NCBI GenBank assembly: GCA_902516425.1
Contig: CABXYE010000003.1
Location: 1-64,000 of the forward strand
DNA from: an uncultured Pelagibacteraceae bacterium
Lineage (GTDB): Bacteria; Pseudomonadota; Alphaproteobacteria; Pelagibacterales; Pelagibacteraceae
DNA: 64,000 nucleotides
Reading direction: 5' to 3'
In this document: piece after piece, positions 55,403 to 64,000 of the stretch
Layout of the letters: each line of letters opens with the position of its first letter
Numbering within the stretch: the first letter of the stretch is position 1
Made by a program: the position numbers and the translations under genes
Notes under the pieces: generated by a model
The model's database searches: none
Seen by the model: the letters and a program-made list of their open reading frames with translations, nothing else
What the model was told of the DNA's origin: nothing

Positions 55403-56673
55403 CCTTTAACAATATTATCGATTTGTTTATCTGAAATTTCAAAATTATTCCTTATCCATTCCTCTTCAATTAATTTAAGCGTACTCCCTAATTGCCTTCC
55501 CTCTGGTATTTTATATCTAGCCATTAATAAATCGGCACCAATAGGTAAGCTAGGCGTAGTCTTACTTTTATATAGTTCTAGTAAATTTAATAACTTCTTA
55601 TCTGCTTTCTTTGTTTTTATAATTTTAAAATATAAAATATCTAATACTGCTTGCTTACCATTATAATAAAAAACTCTATTTAAATTAGCTTCGTTCAAAA
55701 TTTTCGACTCTTTTTTATCATTATAAAAGTTACTAATTACGTTAGCTCTTTTTTGTTCTTTTTTTGAAATATTATATTTATATAAAAAATATTCTAAATT
55801 ATCTGTTTCATCTATTATCATTAAAAATAAAACAAATATTAAATCTAATTCAACAAATAATTTTTTCTTAACTTTGATTTTATCAATGATAGTTTTTAAG
55901 TTTTTAAGTTCTGGAAAAATTAGTAATATTAAATCGATGCTGAATCTATCTTTGGATAACTTTTCTAATTGGTCTGATTTTAATAATTTTTTTAATTCAT
56001 CTAACAACCTCTCTTTAGATATTAAGGAAATACCATTAATATTTGTTTTTATTATCTTTGTTACTTCTTCTTTGTGAGGTTGTTTAGAATAATTTAAAAA
56101 GAATCTTAAGTATCTTAATATCCTCAAATAATCTTCTTTAATTCTTTTTTCAGCATCGCCAATAAAACTAACCTGCCCTATTTCAATATCTTTTTTTCCA
56201 TTAAAGGGATCAAATAAATTTCCATCTAAATCAGAGTATATAGAATTAATTGTAAAATCTCTCCTAAAAGCATCTTTTTTCCAATCTTTAGAAAATTTTA
56301 CTTTAGCGTGTCTACCATCTGTAAAAATGTCTTCTCTTAGAGATGTTATTTCAAACTTATGGTCATCTATTATTGCTGTAATCGTTCCATGTTCAATTCC
56401 TGACTCATAAAAATTAATATTTTCTTTTTTTAAGATTTTGGAAACTTCAAAAGGATTTAAATTTGTTGCTAAATCTATGTCGTCTACTTTCTCATTATTT
56501 AAAACTTTTCTTAAACAACCTCCAACATACCTAATTTCGCTTTCAGATGAGTAAGAATTAATAGCCTCAAAAATTTTTTTAATTGGAGTTGTAAGTTCAA
56601 GTTTTTTGATATTATTCTTAAATGAGTTAAGATTTTTTGAGTTCGAGAAAATTTTATTAAAAAAGTTTTTCAT
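55399..56673 (-). CDS. tRNA nucleotidyltransferase / poly(A) polymerase family protein
   Basis: 424 aa. Class II nucleotidyltransferase head: [28 protein letters not shown] with the metal-binding DxD, then FTSLRED-like, [10 protein letters not shown] and a neck region ([17 protein letters not shown]). In alphaproteobacteria such proteins usually act as CCA-adding enzymes (Cca/PcnB-like). The tRNAs in this window encode CCA, so repair is the likely job. It lies 3 bp downstream of tRNA-Gln. Confidence 0.88.
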   Translation of the reverse strand: MKNFFNKIFSNSKNLNSFKNNIKKLELTTPIKKIFEAINSYSSESEIRYVGGCLRKVLNNEKVDDIDLATNLNPFEVSKILKKENINFYESGIEHGTITAIIDDHKFEITSLREDIFTDGRHAKVKFSKDWKKDAFRRDFTINSIYSDLDGNLFDPFNGKKDIEIGQVSFIGDAEKRIKEDYLRILRYLRFFLNYSKQPHKEEVTKIIKTNINGISLISKERLLDELKKLLKSDQLEKLSKDRFSIDLILLIFPELKNLKTIIDKIKVKKKLFVELDLIFVLFLMIIDETDNLEYFLYKYNISKKEQKRANVISNFYNDKKESKILNEANLNRVFYYNGKQAVLDILYFKIIKTKKADKKLLNLLELYKSKTTPSLPIGADLLMARYKIPEGRQLGSTLKLIEEEWIRNNFEISDKQIDNIVKG

Positions 56674-56676
56674 ATT

Positions 56677-56750
56677 TGGCTGGGGCGCTAGGATTCGAAC
56701 CTAGGATGCAGGTACCAAAAACCCGTGCCTTACCGCTTGGCTACGCCCCA
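56677..56750 (-). tRNA. tRNA-Gln (TTG)
   Basis: 74 nt with encoded CCA. Acceptor TGGGGCG/CGCCCCA, D arm GCCA-AGCGGTAA-GGCA, anticodon arm CGGGT-TTTTGGT-ACCTG with anticodon TTG, and T arm CTAGG-TTCGAAT-CCTAG. All stems pair and the loops are canonical. It lies between ispE and the nucleotidyltransferase gene. Confidence 0.95.
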
Positions 56751-56781
56751 ATCTAATTTCGTATAGCACAAAAAAAAGAAT

Positions 56782-57627
56782 TTATATAGTTTTTGCAACT
56801 TTACACCAGCAGTTTTTATATTTTCTACTAAATTTTTTTTTAACAAAATGGCATAACTTTTCAGATTTGAAATATGCGACAATTGCTGAACCTGATCCAG
56901 TCATTCTTACAAAACTCTTATTTGAAGATTTTTCTAAAAAATATTTAATATTTTTTAATTTTGGAAACTTGAATAGTGATATTACCTCAAGAGAATTATC
57001 AAGTTTTTTTAAATAATCAAAACTAAGCATTTTCTTAGAGGGTTTGTTAAATTTGGGCTTTGAGAATTTTTCAACGCTCGAATATATCTCTTTTGTTGAG
57101 CAACCAAAAATAGGTTTAACAATTAGGGCATAAAATTTTTTACAATTCTTAAACTCTTTAATATGATTATTAGATTTTAAAACCATAAAAGTAGAATTGA
57201 GACCCAAAGCTACATCTGAACCTATTGATTTGCAAATTGAGATTAATTGTCTTTTACTGGGATTTATAAACTTTTTCTTGATTAAATATTTTAATATATT
57301 TGCAGCATTCATTGATCCACCTCCCAATCCGGATTTTGTTGGTATATTTTTTTTTATTCTTATCTCAAATCTATGACCTGCAAGCAGCTTTTCTTTCTCT
57401 AAAATTTTTAACAACTTTGATATTGTATTTTTTTTGTAAATATTTTTTGAATATTTCCCATTAAATGAAATTAAATGTTTTTTAGATTGAATTTTTTTAA
57501 TTAAAATAACATCATGTAACGAAACAAATCCCACAATACTCTCAATTTGATGAAGTCCAGAAGTTTTTCCAGTAACATTTAGAGCTAAATTAATTTTAGC
57601 ATATGACTTTATTCTAGAGTAGTTCAT
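56782..57627 (-). CDS. ispE: 4-diphosphocytidyl-2-C-methyl-D-erythritol kinase
   Basis: 281 aa GHMP kinase. Motif 1 SYAKINLALNVTGK, ATP-binding motif 2 PTKSGLGGGSMNAANIL, and motif 3 VRMTGSGSAIVAYF near the end. It phosphorylates CDP-methylerythritol in the MEP isoprenoid pathway. It starts one base after the stop of the upstream TPR protein gene. Length and motifs are normal. Confidence 0.95.
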   Translation of the reverse strand: MNYSRIKSYAKINLALNVTGKTSGLHQIESIVGFVSLHDVILIKKIQSKKHLISFNGKYSKNIYKKNTISKLLKILEKEKLLAGHRFEIRIKKNIPTKSGLGGGSMNAANILKYLIKKKFINPSKRQLISICKSIGSDVALGLNSTFMVLKSNNHIKEFKNCKKFYALIVKPIFGCSTKEIYSSVEKFSKPKFNKPSKKMLSFDYLKKLDNSLEVISLFKFPKLKNIKYFLEKSSNKSFVRMTGSGSAIVAYFKSEKLCHFVKKKFSRKYKNCWCKVAKTI

Positions 57628-57628
57628 T

Positions 57629-59299
57629 TTAGAGTCCTTTAATCATTTTTGAATTTATTTTTTGTAATAATTGTTCATCTACATCTTCCATTTTAAATAC
57701 ACTTTTCCAGAAATATCTTGCTTGAATTTTTCTTCCTAACTTCCAAAGAATATCTCCATAGTGGTCATGCACAATTGCGTCATCTGGCATTAACTCGACA
57801 GCTCTCTTTAAATATGTCTCTGCTTTTACATAGTCATCAGTTAGATAATAAGCCCAACCAATTGAGTCTATTATGTAAGGATCATTTTCTTTTAAAGAAT
57901 ATGCTTTCTCTAACATTTCCATAGCCTCTTTAATTTTATAATCTCTCTCTAACCAAGAGTATGCCAAGTAATTAAGGACATACGCATCATTAGAATCAAT
58001 TTCTAAAGATAAAAGCATATCTCTATCTGCCTCTTCGTAGTTCCCCATTCGTTCGTTACTCGCACCTCTCCTATAGAATAAATCTGATTTAATTTCTAAA
58101 TCATCTCCAACTATTCCTAAGACTATTGTGTAATATTTTATTGCTTGTTCATATTCTTTTGCATTTCTGTAGAAATTAGCGATATCAAACAATATTTTTT
58201 CATTTGGTTTTTCAATTTTTTCAAAACTAGACTTAATGAATTTTAACGACTCCTTTTGACCAATATCTTTTGAAATCATTTGAGCCTCTTTTTTTAATCT
58301 ATACCAATAATAAAAATCATCCTCTTTTTCAAATTCTCGTAAAATCTTTTTAACTCGATCAAATTCTCCATTTAAATATTGGTTTTCAGCGATTAATGAT
58401 AAATTATAATGAAATTTTGGATTTAAATAGTTGGATAAAGACAAATAAAAATTAGATTTGATAAAATCGTCTTGGGTAGAATATAAATTGGATATTAAAA
58501 ACAAAAATTCACTTATTAAGTCATTATGGTTTTTACATGAAAAAACATCATTAATTTTTTTTTCATTTCCATTTTCAATCCAACTTTTTCCTTGAGACAA
58601 AAGTAACGATGTGTTGATAAATTTAATGCCCTCAGTTATTTTTTTGGCTTCATCTATTTGATTATTTTCAATTAGATATGCCAAATAAAAAAAAGTGTAC
58701 CTAGTTAAGTCTGCATCATCATTATTAATTAAATTAGAGAAATAAGTTTTTGTTTTTGGATCTTCTAAATAGCAACTTTGAAAGGTTGATGAAATTATTG
58801 ATAAATTACCATAATTTTTAATATTATCTGGCAGTCTTTTTTCATTGAATACGAAAATGTAGTCTCCCAAAATATCTAAAATTGCTGAGTTAAATTGGTT
58901 AAGCTTATTATATTTTTTAGTCTCAGATATATAATCTAATGCTTTTGAAAAATCATTTCTTCTTAAACTGTCTATTGTTAATAATAAGTACTTTTCGAAA
59001 AATTCGGATTTATTCTTATTTTGTTTAACAACATTAATGGCTCGATTTACCTTATTTTCTAAAACTAAAGAGTAAACATATCTCTTTAAATAAGGTTCGT
59101 GCCTTTTTAATAAAACTTTAGAAGTGTTAAAAAAATTTAATGCCTCTGAATTGTCGTTATTTTCAAATGCTACAATTCCAGAAAAATATTTTGATAAATT
59201 TTTGGAGTCAAAATCATTAAAACTAGGACTTTTAGAATACGAAGGATTTTGATAAAGTAACAGGAGTATAAATAAAAATTTTATATTTTTGACAAACAT
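57629..59299 (-). CDS. Exported TPR-repeat protein
   Basis: 556 aa. Signal peptide (IKFLFILLLLYQNPSYS), an N-terminal helical region rich in short helical repeats, and clear tetratricopeptide repeats toward the C-terminus (about 380-530), for example EYEQAIKYYTIVLGIVGDD, NYEEADRDMLLSLEIDSND and DDYVKAETYLKRAVELMPDD. TPRs mediate protein contacts, here in the periplasm or outer membrane. The specific partner is unknown. ispE follows after one base. Confidence 0.88.
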   Translation of the reverse strand: MFVKNIKFLFILLLLYQNPSYSKSPSFNDFDSKNLSKYFSGIVAFENNDNSEALNFFNTSKVLLKRHEPYLKRYVYSLVLENKVNRAINVVKQNKNKSEFFEKYLLLTIDSLRRNDFSKALDYISETKKYNKLNQFNSAILDILGDYIFVFNEKRLPDNIKNYGNLSIISSTFQSCYLEDPKTKTYFSNLINNDDADLTRYTFFYLAYLIENNQIDEAKKITEGIKFINTSLLLSQGKSWIENGNEKKINDVFSCKNHNDLISEFLFLISNLYSTQDDFIKSNFYLSLSNYLNPKFHYNLSLIAENQYLNGEFDRVKKILREFEKEDDFYYWYRLKKEAQMISKDIGQKESLKFIKSSFEKIEKPNEKILFDIANFYRNAKEYEQAIKYYTIVLGIVGDDLEIKSDLFYRRGASNERMGNYEEADRDMLLSLEIDSNDAYVLNYLAYSWLERDYKIKEAMEMLEKAYSLKENDPYIIDSIGWAYYLTDDYVKAETYLKRAVELMPDDAIVHDHYGDILWKLGRKIQARYFWKSVFKMEDVDEQLLQKINSKMIKGL

Positions 59300-59310
59300 A
59301 ATTGTACTTT

Positions 59311-60030
59311 ATGACTAAAAAGATGTTAAATCAAAATGCCAAATATGATCAAAAATTTTTAGATAAAGTAGAGCCAAAATTTGAATTTAGTAATAAGCCA
59401 ATTAATAGACTAAAAGTTGTTCAGGAAAATAGCATTAAAAATAAAACATCAAAAGCTGAGAGAATATTAGGGCTAAAGAAAGAGATCAATTCAATTGAAG
59501 ATTGTAATTTAAAAAATAATTCTAAAAATTTGGTAATGGGAGATGGTGACATAAATAGTCCTATAATGTTAATTGGAGAGGCTCCTAATGAGAAAGAGGA
59601 CTTGGAAGCTAGAACATTTTGTGGGGATGTTGGCGTACTTTTAAACAAGATGCTTTTAGCAATTAAAATCAAAAAAGAGAAGGTGTACTCTACTTACTCA
59701 ATAAATTTTAGACCGCCCAATGATAGAAAGCCCACTGCTCAAGAAATAAAGAGATATTCAATTTTCCTAAAAGAACATATTTCAATTATTGATCCTAAAA
59801 TTTTGATATTAATGGGCACCACTGCAATGGAGGCGGTGACGGGTCTTAACAATCAAATTTCAAATGAAAGAGGAGATTGGAAAGAAATTATAATTGGAAA
59901 TAAAACAATTCCTGTAATTATCACTTTTAATCCATCTTATTTAATCAGGTATCCAGATAAAAAGAAATTCTCATGGGAAGACCTAAAAAAAATAAGAAAA
60001 AAAATAGAGGATTTGAATATTAAAATTTAA
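59311..60030 (+). CDS. Uracil-DNA glycosylase, family-4-like without full iron-sulfur ligands
   Basis: 239 aa from ATG 59311; a TTG at 59302 is an alternative. Motif A MLIGEAPNEKEDLEARTFCGD, then YSTYSINFRPPNDRKP, and the late motif FNPSYLIRYPDKKKFSW are those of UdgA/B-type glycosylases. The four cysteines that hold a 4Fe-4S cluster in classical family 4 are not all present (DCNLKN retains one), as in the alphaproteobacterial branch. It removes uracil from DNA. It shares one base with rnhB. Confidence 0.85.
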   Translation: MTKKMLNQNAKYDQKFLDKVEPKFEFSNKPINRLKVVQENSIKNKTSKAERILGLKKEINSIEDCNLKNNSKNLVMGDGDINSPIMLIGEAPNEKEDLEARTFCGDVGVLLNKMLLAIKIKKEKVYSTYSINFRPPNDRKPTAQEIKRYSIFLKEHISIIDPKILILMGTTAMEAVTGLNNQISNERGDWKEIIIGNKTIPVIITFNPSYLIRYPDKKKFSWEDLKKIRKKIEDLNIKI

Positions 60031-60590
60031 TGAAAATAATTGCTGGGGTAGATGAAGTCGGTCGAGGAAGTTTGGTTGGACCAGTCTATGCTGCTGCAGT
60101 GATTTTAAAAAGATCCATAAATACAAAATTACTAAAAGATTCAAAAAGTATATCGAGTTCAAAACGTAAAGTTTTATTTGAACACATTAAAAAAAATTCA
60201 ATTTGGGCAATTGGAAAGGCATCGTTGAAAGAAATTGAAGAGCTAAATATTTTAAATGCCAGTTTATTAGCAATGAAAAGAGCAATAAAAAAACTGAAGA
60301 AAAGGCCCTCACACGTTTTAATTGATGGAAATAAACTTCCTGATATGAAAAATTACAGACTAAAGTCTATAATTAAAGGTGACCAAAAAATTCCTTCAAT
60401 TTCAGCAGCATCGATTATTGCAAAAGTTGCACGTGATAAAATGATTTCAGATTTAGGAAAAAAGTTTAAAGGCTATAATTGGCAAAAAAATTTCGGATAT
60501 GGCACCTATCATCATTTAAAAGCCATAAAAGTTTTAGGAGTTACAAAGCATCACAGAAAAACCTTTTCACCTGTAAACAAATTGAAATAG
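60030..60590 (+). CDS. rnhB: Ribonuclease HII
   Basis: 186 aa. Catalytic acids in IAGVDEVGRGSLVGPVYAAA (DE), and LIDGNKLPDM; conserved SISAASIIAKVARDKMI and the C-terminal YGTYHHLKAIKVLGVTKHHRKTF. It removes ribonucleotides from RNA-DNA hybrids. It is followed by ccrM, a frequent alphaproteobacterial pairing. Confidence 0.97.
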   Translation: MKIIAGVDEVGRGSLVGPVYAAAVILKRSINTKLLKDSKSISSSKRKVLFEHIKKNSIWAIGKASLKEIEELNILNASLLAMKRAIKKLKKRPSHVLIDGNKLPDMKNYRLKSIIKGDQKIPSISAASIIAKVARDKMISDLGKKFKGYNWQKNFGYGTYHHLKAIKVLGVTKHHRKTFSPVNKLK

Positions 60591-60676
60591 TTTTCACGTA
60601 AAAACACCATATGTAGTTATCGCTATTCAAAGTCATACAAATTCAATCTAAATAATTCAATCCTAGGTTGACCCGG

Positions 60677-60692
60677 GAATCTTTTTGGAGTC
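60677..60692. promoter_or_regulatory. Two GANTC sites in the ccrM leader
   Basis: GAATC (60677) and GAGTC (60688) lie 11 bp apart, 18-33 bp before the ccrM start. CcrM methylates GANTC. In Caulobacter the ccrM promoter/leader carries two such sites and their methylation feeds back on transcription; a similar loop is inferred here. Confidence 0.45.
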
Positions 60693-60709
60693 TAATTTAT
60701 TTTTTCAAA

Positions 60710-61780
60710 ATGAATTTAGATTTTAAAAATAAGCTAATTAATGGAGATAGCCTTCAGGAGCTAAAAAAAATTCCCGATGAGACTTTTGATTTAATTTTTG
60801 CTGACCCTCCTTACAACCTACAATTAAAAAGTGAATTAACGAGACCAGATAGATCTAAAGTAAGTGCAGTAAATGATAAATGGGATCAATTTGAAAATTT
60901 TAAAAAGTATGATGACTTTACCTATTCCTGGTTAAATGAATGTAAAAGAATTTTAAAAAAAAATGGAGCAATCTGGGTAATTGGAAGTTACCATAACATT
61001 TTTAGAGTTGGGACAGCTATTCAAAATTTAGGTTTTTGGATTTTAAACGATGTCATTTGGAATAAAAAAAACCCCATGCCAAATTTTAGAGGAACACGAT
61101 TTACGAACGCACATGAAACTTTAATTTGGGCATCTAAGTCTGAAAAATCAAAATACACTTTTAATTATCAATCATTAAAGTGTTTGAATGACGATCTTCA
61201 AATGAGATCTAATTGGGAATTACCGATTTGTAATGGTTCTGAAAGACTGAAAAAGAATGGTAAAAAAGTGCACTCTACTCAAAAACCTGAGGCTCTACTG
61301 CATAGAATTTTATTAGCAACTTCAAATAAAAGTGATTTAGTTTTAGATCCTTTTTTAGGATCAGGTACAACGGTAACAGTTGCAAAAAAATTAGGTCGAA
61401 ATTATTACGGAATTGAAAAAGAAAAAACATATTTTAAAGCTGCTGAACACAGACTAAAGAAAACAAAACCTATAGAAGATAATAATTTAGATACTCTTCA
61501 GAATGGCAGATCTAAACCAAGAATACCTTTTGGTTCTTTGGTTGAATTAGGAATAATAAAACCAGGAACTACTATTTTCGATAATAAAAAGAAAATTAGC
61601 GCAAAAATTAGGGCTGATGGCAGTATCAAACATGCTCAAACTGAAGGCTCAATTCATAAAGTAGCAGCCACAATCTTAGGGACTGAAAGCTGTAATGGAT
61701 GGACCTATTGGCATTATAACTTGAATGGTAACGCAGTTCCTATCGATCATTTACGACAACGATTAATTTCTAATACTTAG
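60710..61780 (+). CDS. ccrM: Cell-cycle DNA adenine methyltransferase CcrM (GANTC)
   Basis: 356 aa from ATG 60710; an ATG 14 codons upstream overlaps the leader. Beta-class N6-adenine methylase: IV FADPPYNLQL near residue 30, a target region with IWNKKNPMPNFRGTRF and NAHETLIWASK, HSTQKPEALLHRILL, and the SAM motif LDPFLGSGTTV. The C-terminal RAMA-like domain (RIPFGSLVELGIIKPGTTIFD, then NGWTYWHYNLNG) is typical of CcrM. It methylates the A of GANTC and links replication to gene expression in alphaproteobacteria. Confidence 0.95.
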   Translation: MNLDFKNKLINGDSLQELKKIPDETFDLIFADPPYNLQLKSELTRPDRSKVSAVNDKWDQFENFKKYDDFTYSWLNECKRILKKNGAIWVIGSYHNIFRVGTAIQNLGFWILNDVIWNKKNPMPNFRGTRFTNAHETLIWASKSEKSKYTFNYQSLKCLNDDLQMRSNWELPICNGSERLKKNGKKVHSTQKPEALLHRILLATSNKSDLVLDPFLGSGTTVTVAKKLGRNYYGIEKEKTYFKAAEHRLKKTKPIEDNNLDTLQNGRSKPRIPFGSLVELGIIKPGTTIFDNKKKISAKIRADGSIKHAQTEGSIHKVAATILGTESCNGWTYWHYNLNGNAVPIDHLRQRLISNT

Positions 61781-62922
61781 TTTTTATATATTTTACCAAG
61801 ATAACCTTCTAAAAACTTTTTGTTTTTTACTAATCTTTTCAAAAAAATATTTCTTAATAATGTTGTTAAAGGATTAGATAAATGAAAAACAAATTGATTA
61901 AATTTTGAGCGATTATTAACCATTTTTGTTTTATTAACTCTATTTCCAAAAAAATTACTTTCAGTGTTATTCTCTATGCTCTCAAATAAATCATATGCAC
62001 CTTCTATTGATTGTGATGCACCTTGAGCAAATGATGGTGGAAAAGCAAAAAAAGCATCTCCAATTAAATGAATATTATTATTTTTAACTTTAAAAAAATC
62101 ACGGCTTATAAATATTGGGTATATCTTTAGATCCTTAATATTATCAAAAAATTTCTTATTCACGTGTGGAACTTTTTCTAAAACCTTTCGAATAAAAATA
62201 TTTTCATTAAACAACGAGTAATCTTTTTGCTCATCCTCTAAAAGTTTAAATTTCATTACAGCTATAAAGTTTAAATCTCCGTCAGGAGATACCGGATAAG
62301 TAACATAGTGAAAATTTGAACCTAAGAACAATGAGATGTTTTTTGTATCAGCCATGTTTGAGGAGCTTGGTATTATTCCCCTAATAGCCAACGTATCATT
62401 AAATTTTGGTTCAATTTGATTTTTTGATAACAAATTTTTACTCTTTGAAAAGACTCCATCTGAAATAATTAGATAGTCAAATTCATAAATTTTATTATTT
62501 TTAAAAGTGATCTTAATGATCTGATCTTGTTGTTCTATCTTTGAAATAGTATGGTCAAATTTTATTTCTTTTTCCAAGTCCTTTTTTAAAAAATTAACAA
62601 GCGATGATCTTTTAAGCGTAGTATATTTACAATTTTCAGTGTTAAAATCTGATATATTTAACTCACATATCTTATTAGAATTTTTAACTGAGTAAAAATT
62701 GATTTTATCTGGATTAAATTTCTCATTATTTTCTAATTTATCAAACTGAATTTTATTTAAGAGTTTGATGCTGTTGACAGATAATTGAATACCGTAACCT
62801 TCTTTTAAATTTATTAAGCTATTTCTCTCAAAAATAGTTACTTGATACTTTTTGTTTCTCTTAAATAAATTGGCAATGAACAGTCCTGAAATACCAGCAC
62901 CAATTACAGCTACTTTTTTCAT
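61777..62922 (-). CDS. FAD-dependent monooxygenase (UbiH/Coq6-like)
   Basis: 381 aa. N-terminal KKVAVIGAGISGLFIANLFKR (FAD ADP-binding), the mid motif YLIISDGVFSKSK (DG motif) and GDAFFAFPPSFAQGASQSIEGA (FAD ribityl-binding GD motif). The family includes ubiquinone-ring hydroxylases and aromatic hydroxylases; in this genome with UbiK a ubiquinone role is possible but unproven. The C-terminus is basic. It overlaps ccrM tail to tail by 4 bp and shares one base with mutY. Confidence 0.8.
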   Translation of the reverse strand: MKKVAVIGAGISGLFIANLFKRNKKYQVTIFERNSLINLKEGYGIQLSVNSIKLLNKIQFDKLENNEKFNPDKINFYSVKNSNKICELNISDFNTENCKYTTLKRSSLVNFLKKDLEKEIKFDHTISKIEQQDQIIKITFKNNKIYEFDYLIISDGVFSKSKNLLSKNQIEPKFNDTLAIRGIIPSSSNMADTKNISLFLGSNFHYVTYPVSPDGDLNFIAVMKFKLLEDEQKDYSLFNENIFIRKVLEKVPHVNKKFFDNIKDLKIYPIFISRDFFKVKNNNIHLIGDAFFAFPPSFAQGASQSIEGAYDLFESIENNTESNFFGNRVNKTKMVNNRSKFNQFVFHLSNPLTTLLRNIFLKRLVKNKKFLEGYLGKIYKN

Positions 62923-63902
62923 TAATTTTTTTCTAAATATTTGACCACTTTTTTCGTGAATGTTGGAAGCATATAATTATCTAATTTGCTTTTATCAAAC
63001 CAACAAGACAAGGGAAATCTTTTTGCATTTTTGAGATATTGAATTTTTATATTCATATTCATGTTTGACATTTTAAAATTAAGACTTTCATTAAAATTTT
63101 TTGGGTTAGACAGTTCTTCCATCGGAAAAATTACTAAATTTTTAAGAAAGTTAAATTTAGTATTTTTAATTAACAAGTATTTTTGATTTTTTTTATAAAC
63201 TTTAAGAATAAAATATTTTTCTTTATTCTTCTTCGTAATTTTAGCTAAATCAAAATCTTTCTTTTTATAAGACTCACAACTTTTTGAGATTGGACATCCA
63301 CTGCATTCAGGATTTTTTGGTTTGCATATGATTGCGCCTAATTCCATTAAAGCTTGAGCATAATCGCTTGATCTTGATGAAATTCCAAAAATAGATTTTT
63401 TTTGTATTAGATTATCTTTTTGTATTTCTTTATCTTTTTTTAGATAAAGATATCTTTTTAAAACCCTTTCAATGTTTCCATCTAAAGGAATGTAAGGTTT
63501 GTTAAACGCAATGGCTAAGATTGCATTTGCAGTGTAATTGCCGATACCAGGTAAAGATATTAAATCCTCATAATTATTTGGAATTTTTCCATGATATTTA
63601 CTTATTATAATTTTAGCAGTTTTTTTTAGATTTCTTACTCTTGAATAATATCCGAGACCCTCCCAAAGTTTTATCAATTCTCTATCTTGGATTTTCGAAA
63701 GTTTCTTAAGATTTGTAATTTTATTTATAAATCTATTAAAATAAGGGATTACGGTTACAACTTGTGTCTGCTGCAACATAAATTCACTTACTAATGTATA
63801 ATAATGTTTTTTTGATTGTGAAACATTTTTTCGCCACGGTAATGATCTTTTATTTAAATCATACCAATTAAGAATTTTTTTTGTTATTATTTGATTTTTC
63901 AT
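62922..63902 (-). CDS. mutY: Adenine DNA glycosylase MutY
   Basis: 326 aa from ATG 63902. The helix-hairpin-helix-GPD core has SEFMLQQTQVVTVIPYF (catalytic Glu), LWEGLGYYSRVRNL, LPGIGNYTANAILAIAFN and the Asp in PLDGNIERVL. The 4Fe-4S loop is C-x6-C-x2-C-x5-C (CKPKNPECSGCPISKSC). A C-terminal NUDIX-like domain reads 8-oxoG. It removes A opposite 8-oxoguanine. The start at 63902 puts it back to back with the next gene; a start at 63944 would add a poor N-terminus. Confidence 0.93.
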   Translation of the reverse strand: MKNQIITKKILNWYDLNKRSLPWRKNVSQSKKHYYTLVSEFMLQQTQVVTVIPYFNRFINKITNLKKLSKIQDRELIKLWEGLGYYSRVRNLKKTAKIIISKYHGKIPNNYEDLISLPGIGNYTANAILAIAFNKPYIPLDGNIERVLKRYLYLKKDKEIQKDNLIQKKSIFGISSRSSDYAQALMELGAIICKPKNPECSGCPISKSCESYKKKDFDLAKITKKNKEKYFILKVYKKNQKYLLIKNTKFNFLKNLVIFPMEELSNPKNFNESLNFKMSNMNMNIKIQYLKNAKRFPLSCWFDKSKLDNYMLPTFTKKVVKYLEKN

Positions 63903-64000
63903 ATGCAATTTAAAAAATATACTAAGCAGAGAAATAGCATTCAAGGGTTAAGATCCTTCAAAGACACTTTGCCAAAAAATGTCAAAAAAGTCATTAACAA
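63903..64000 (+). CDS. DciA/DUF721-like protein (partial)
   Basis: The first 32 codons run off the right edge: MQFKKYTKQRNSIQGLRSFK, then DTLPKNVKKVINK. The RS..DxLPK.vkk.i.k pattern and the position divergent from mutY match DUF721/DciA proteins, which help load DnaB helicase and neighbour mutY in alphaproteobacteria. The two genes start on adjacent bases (CAT|ATG). Too little is visible to be certain. Confidence 0.5.
   Translation, partial: MQFKKYTKQRNSIQGLRSFKDTLPKNVKKVIN

Overview
The window is a low-GC, gene-dense bacterial chromosome segment. It looks like a SAR11-type alphaproteobacterium (Pelagibacterales). The evidence is a very AT-rich composition with Lys/Asn/Ile-rich proteins, intergenic gaps of a few bases, a CcrM-type GANTC methyltransferase, an alphaproteobacterial order rnhB-ccrM and mutY|dciA, petABC, ELM1, UbiK and MidA-like genes. 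The assignment is by protein character only; no rRNA is present.

Layout. 1-5.2 kb (minus strand): a cell-division and wall cluster mraZ-ftsZ-rsmH-ftsL-ftsI-murE, with a three-box MraZ operator in front of mraZ and ftsZ in an unusual place. 5.3-5.6 kb: RNase P RNA. 5.7-7.9 kb: an amidase and mlaA-mlaC. 7.9-21.25 kb: an accessory island of about 13.2 kb. 21.3-64 kb: core housekeeping genes, including rpoD-dnaG-yqeY, carAB, trxB, uvrB, folate genes, uvrC-pgsA, ilvE, a MarR/OmpR/EnvZ-like chain, lgt, prs-rplY-pth-ychF, petABC, hemF-greA, cca-like, ispE, rnhB-ccrM, a Coq6/UbiH-like monooxygenase, mutY and the start of a dciA-like gene. Two further tRNA genes (Val-GAC with an aberrant elbow, Gln-TTG) lie in this part.

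The island is the accessory part of the window. It is bounded by a 43-bp direct repeat (one mismatch) that corresponds to the 5' half of a CAT-anticodon tRNA. The intact tRNA sits at the left end; a 5'-half remnant, still next to what looks like its ancestral promoter, sits at the right end. Just inside each end lies a tandem pair of GTTGGTAA-type motifs in the same orientation, as expected of integrase arm sites, yet no integrase gene is visible. Inside are (i) a five-gene overlapping minus-strand cassette headed by a ribbon-helix-helix-like protein with its own palindromic operator and containing a Cas4/RecB-like PD-(D/E)XK protein; (ii) a control-like region rich in inverted repeats with small ORFs; (iii) a secreted-protein/membrane-protein pair; and (iv) a restriction-like defence locus.

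The defence locus has a C5-cytosine methyltransferase on the plus strand that converges on a minus-strand operon. The operon encodes, in order, an RpoA-CTD/sigma-region-4-like protein of about 754 aa, a 126-aa protein resembling the N-terminal domain of HNH (McrA-like) endonucleases but without an HNH domain, a GHKL (MutL/MORC-like) ATPase, a Z1-type superfamily II helicase carrying an inserted LysM-like module, and a PD-(D/E)XK nuclease. The methylase/GHKL/Z1/nuclease core belongs to a class of loci predicted by comparative genomics of MORC-like ATPases. The RpoA-CTD/sigma-4 protein, the HNH-less domain protein, the LysM insertion and a leader-peptide/hairpin arrangement before the methylase are the parts that look new. 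Functional statements for the island are inferences from domains and context.
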